Below, piece after piece: positions 6,494 to 7,458 of a stretch of 7,458 bases of DNA (position 1 is its first letter; each line of letters begins with the position of its first letter). The DNA comes from Methanosarcinaceae archaeon (GTDB lineage: Archaea; Halobacteriota; Methanosarcinia; Methanosarcinales; Methanosarcinaceae). The stretch spans positions 1 to 7,458 of the forward strand of contig JAUSPM010000240.1 in NCBI GenBank assembly GCA_030655675.1, written 5' to 3'. The notes beneath the pieces are model-generated. The model did no database searches, had not been told where the DNA came from, and saw only the letters and a list, made by a program, of their open reading frames with translations. Position numbers and translations under genes: made by a program.

Positions 6494-7458
6494 ATGAGCG
6501 ATAAAGAAACCATTGAAGCTTCATTTTTTGCTGCAGGCAGGGCATTGGATATCCAAACACTTGCAAAGATCATCGATAAACCAAATAAAAAGATAGATCC
6601 GATCGTTCAATTGCTTATTAAGGAGTATAAAGAACGCGAGTGCGGACTTGAGATCATTGATCTTGGGGACAGGTACGTTATGCAGGTCAAGCCGAAATAT
6701 ACAGACCTTGTGCGCCCGCTCGCACCAAAAGAAGTGGGTGCTCCGATGCTTCGTACACTTTCGATGATCGCATACCACCAACCTGTGATACAATCCGATC
6801 TGATCGATATGCGCGGCAATGCGGCATATGATCACATACGTGAGTTGAAGGAACGCGGGTTTATCACGGCTGTTGCGCATGGCAGGACAAAACTACTACA
6901 GACAACACCGATGTTTGCCGATTATTTCGAACTTGAGTCCAATGACCCTGAATCTATAAAGAAGAAGATCCTTGATCTTTCGCGCGATCAAAGCGGACAG
7001 AGTGGACTTGATCGGTGGCTTGGCAGGAAGGTTGTGGCAGTTACTCCGATGTATGAATCCCTGATGGATATGTGCGGGATCGATGAATACAAGGTTATCA
7101 AAGCCTATGACCCGACAGAAGAGGAGATCGATGAACTTGCAGATGTGCACAAGATGATTGTTTCCAAAGGATACGCAGAACGTGTTAGCAAGTATTATGA
7201 CGGCGAGATAATAGAGGTCGGCTCTACAACATTCGATGACCTGATCGATGCAATAAGGGCTCTTGAAGGCGTATGCGATAAAACAAAAGCGCAGGATTGT
7301 ATTGAACGTCTGGAAGAATTGAAGGAAAGGTATGCCTCAAAGGCACTTTCCATCAGCAAGAGGGTTCAGCCTGCAACTGATATGATCGCAAGGATCGTCA
7401 ATGACTTACGTATCGGTGTATCTGCAAACGGCGTGCTGATCGCACCGGATTACGAAAC
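6494..7458 (+). CDS. scpB: Smc complex subunit ScpB, long form (3' end beyond window)
   Basis: The open frame runs off the right edge, showing 321 residues without a stop. ScpB is a dimeric winged-helix protein that binds the middle of ScpA and tunes Smc ATPase activity. The N-terminal winged helix covers about 5-75 (EASFFAAGRALDIQTLAKII, then GLEIIDLGDRYVMQVKP). The second covers about 80-150 with the family signature LRTLSMIAYHQPVIQSDLI, an RG motif (R107-G108) and GRTKLLQTTPMFADYFEL. Bacterial ScpB usually ends at about 180-200 residues. Here a further segment begins near 155: a short linker, then a region (about 172-256) with KVVAVTPMYESLMDMCGI and YYDGEIIEVGSTTFDDLIDAI, then a charged helical stretch (265-306). 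I do not recognise this extension. It starts at ATG 6494 immediately after the scpA stop. Confidence 0.95.
   Translation, partial: MSDKETIEASFFAAGRALDIQTLAKIIDKPNKKIDPIVQLLIKEYKERECGLEIIDLGDRYVMQVKPKYTDLVRPLAPKEVGAPMLRTLSMIAYHQPVIQSDLIDMRGNAAYDHIRELKERGFITAVAHGRTKLLQTTPMFADYFELESNDPESIKKKILDLSRDQSGQSGLDRWLGRKVVAVTPMYESLMDMCGIDEYKVIKAYDPTEEEIDELADVHKMIVSKGYAERVSKYYDGEIIEVGSTTFDDLIDAIRALEGVCDKTKAQDCIERLEELKERYASKALSISKRVQPATDMIARIVNDLRIGVSANGVLIAPDYE

Noticed and set aside
2059..7458. MukBEF, MksBEF or defence-type SMC system
   Set aside because: The ATPase has standard Smc length and hinge, and its partners are recognisable ScpA and ScpB; no nuclease or defence gene is present.
1..7458. CRISPR array, tRNA or rRNA genes
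   Set aside because: No regularly spaced direct repeats, cloverleaf-like segments or ribosomal RNA sequence were seen on reading both strands.

Overview
The window looks like part of a euryarchaeal chromosome, most likely from a methanogen or relative in the Methanosarcinales. The reasons are moderate-GC coding DNA with very AT-rich gaps, TATA-type promoter boxes instead of bacterial -35/-10 pairs, T-run terminator-like stretches, archaeal-style GGTGA/GAGGT ribosome binding sites, and archaeal-type Smc, ScpA and ScpB proteins. The lineage is an inference from style; nothing in the window fixes the genus.

Layout. Bases 1-280 hold no convincing complete gene. They contain an AT-rich stretch, a promoter-like element (132-202) and a small hairpin. 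A minus-strand gene (281-1093) encodes a metal-dependent amidohydrolase of the TIM-barrel amidohydrolase-2 type. It is divergent from a plus-strand gene (1235-1978) for an unrecognised protein with an N-terminal coiled coil and a low-complexity tail carrying a repeated EYIIA motif. Then come smc (2059-5580), scpA (5639-6493) and scpB (6494 to beyond the right edge), all on the plus strand. scpA and scpB abut with no spacer.

The three right-hand genes encode the parts of one machine. Smc is the long coiled-coil ATPase, ScpA is the kleisin that bridges the two ATPase heads, and ScpB is the winged-helix protein that binds the kleisin. In other organisms the complex acts on chromosomal DNA to compact it and separate sister copies. 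The coiled-coil gene just upstream of smc is a candidate accessory factor by position only.

The most unusual feature is that the promoter/upstream region of smc (1978-2049) has a second copy about 1.85 kb upstream (132-202). Forty-five of 52 bases are identical in the ungapped core, including a shared GGTCGAATTAACTC box, the TATA box and the sequence around the expected transcription start. The upstream copy drives no recognisable gene and points into the 3' end of the amidohydrolase gene. It could be a promoter for a small or antisense RNA, a second binding site for a regulator, or a relic of rearrangement. Also notable is that ScpB carries a C-terminal extension of more than 170 residues beyond the usual bacterial ScpB fold.
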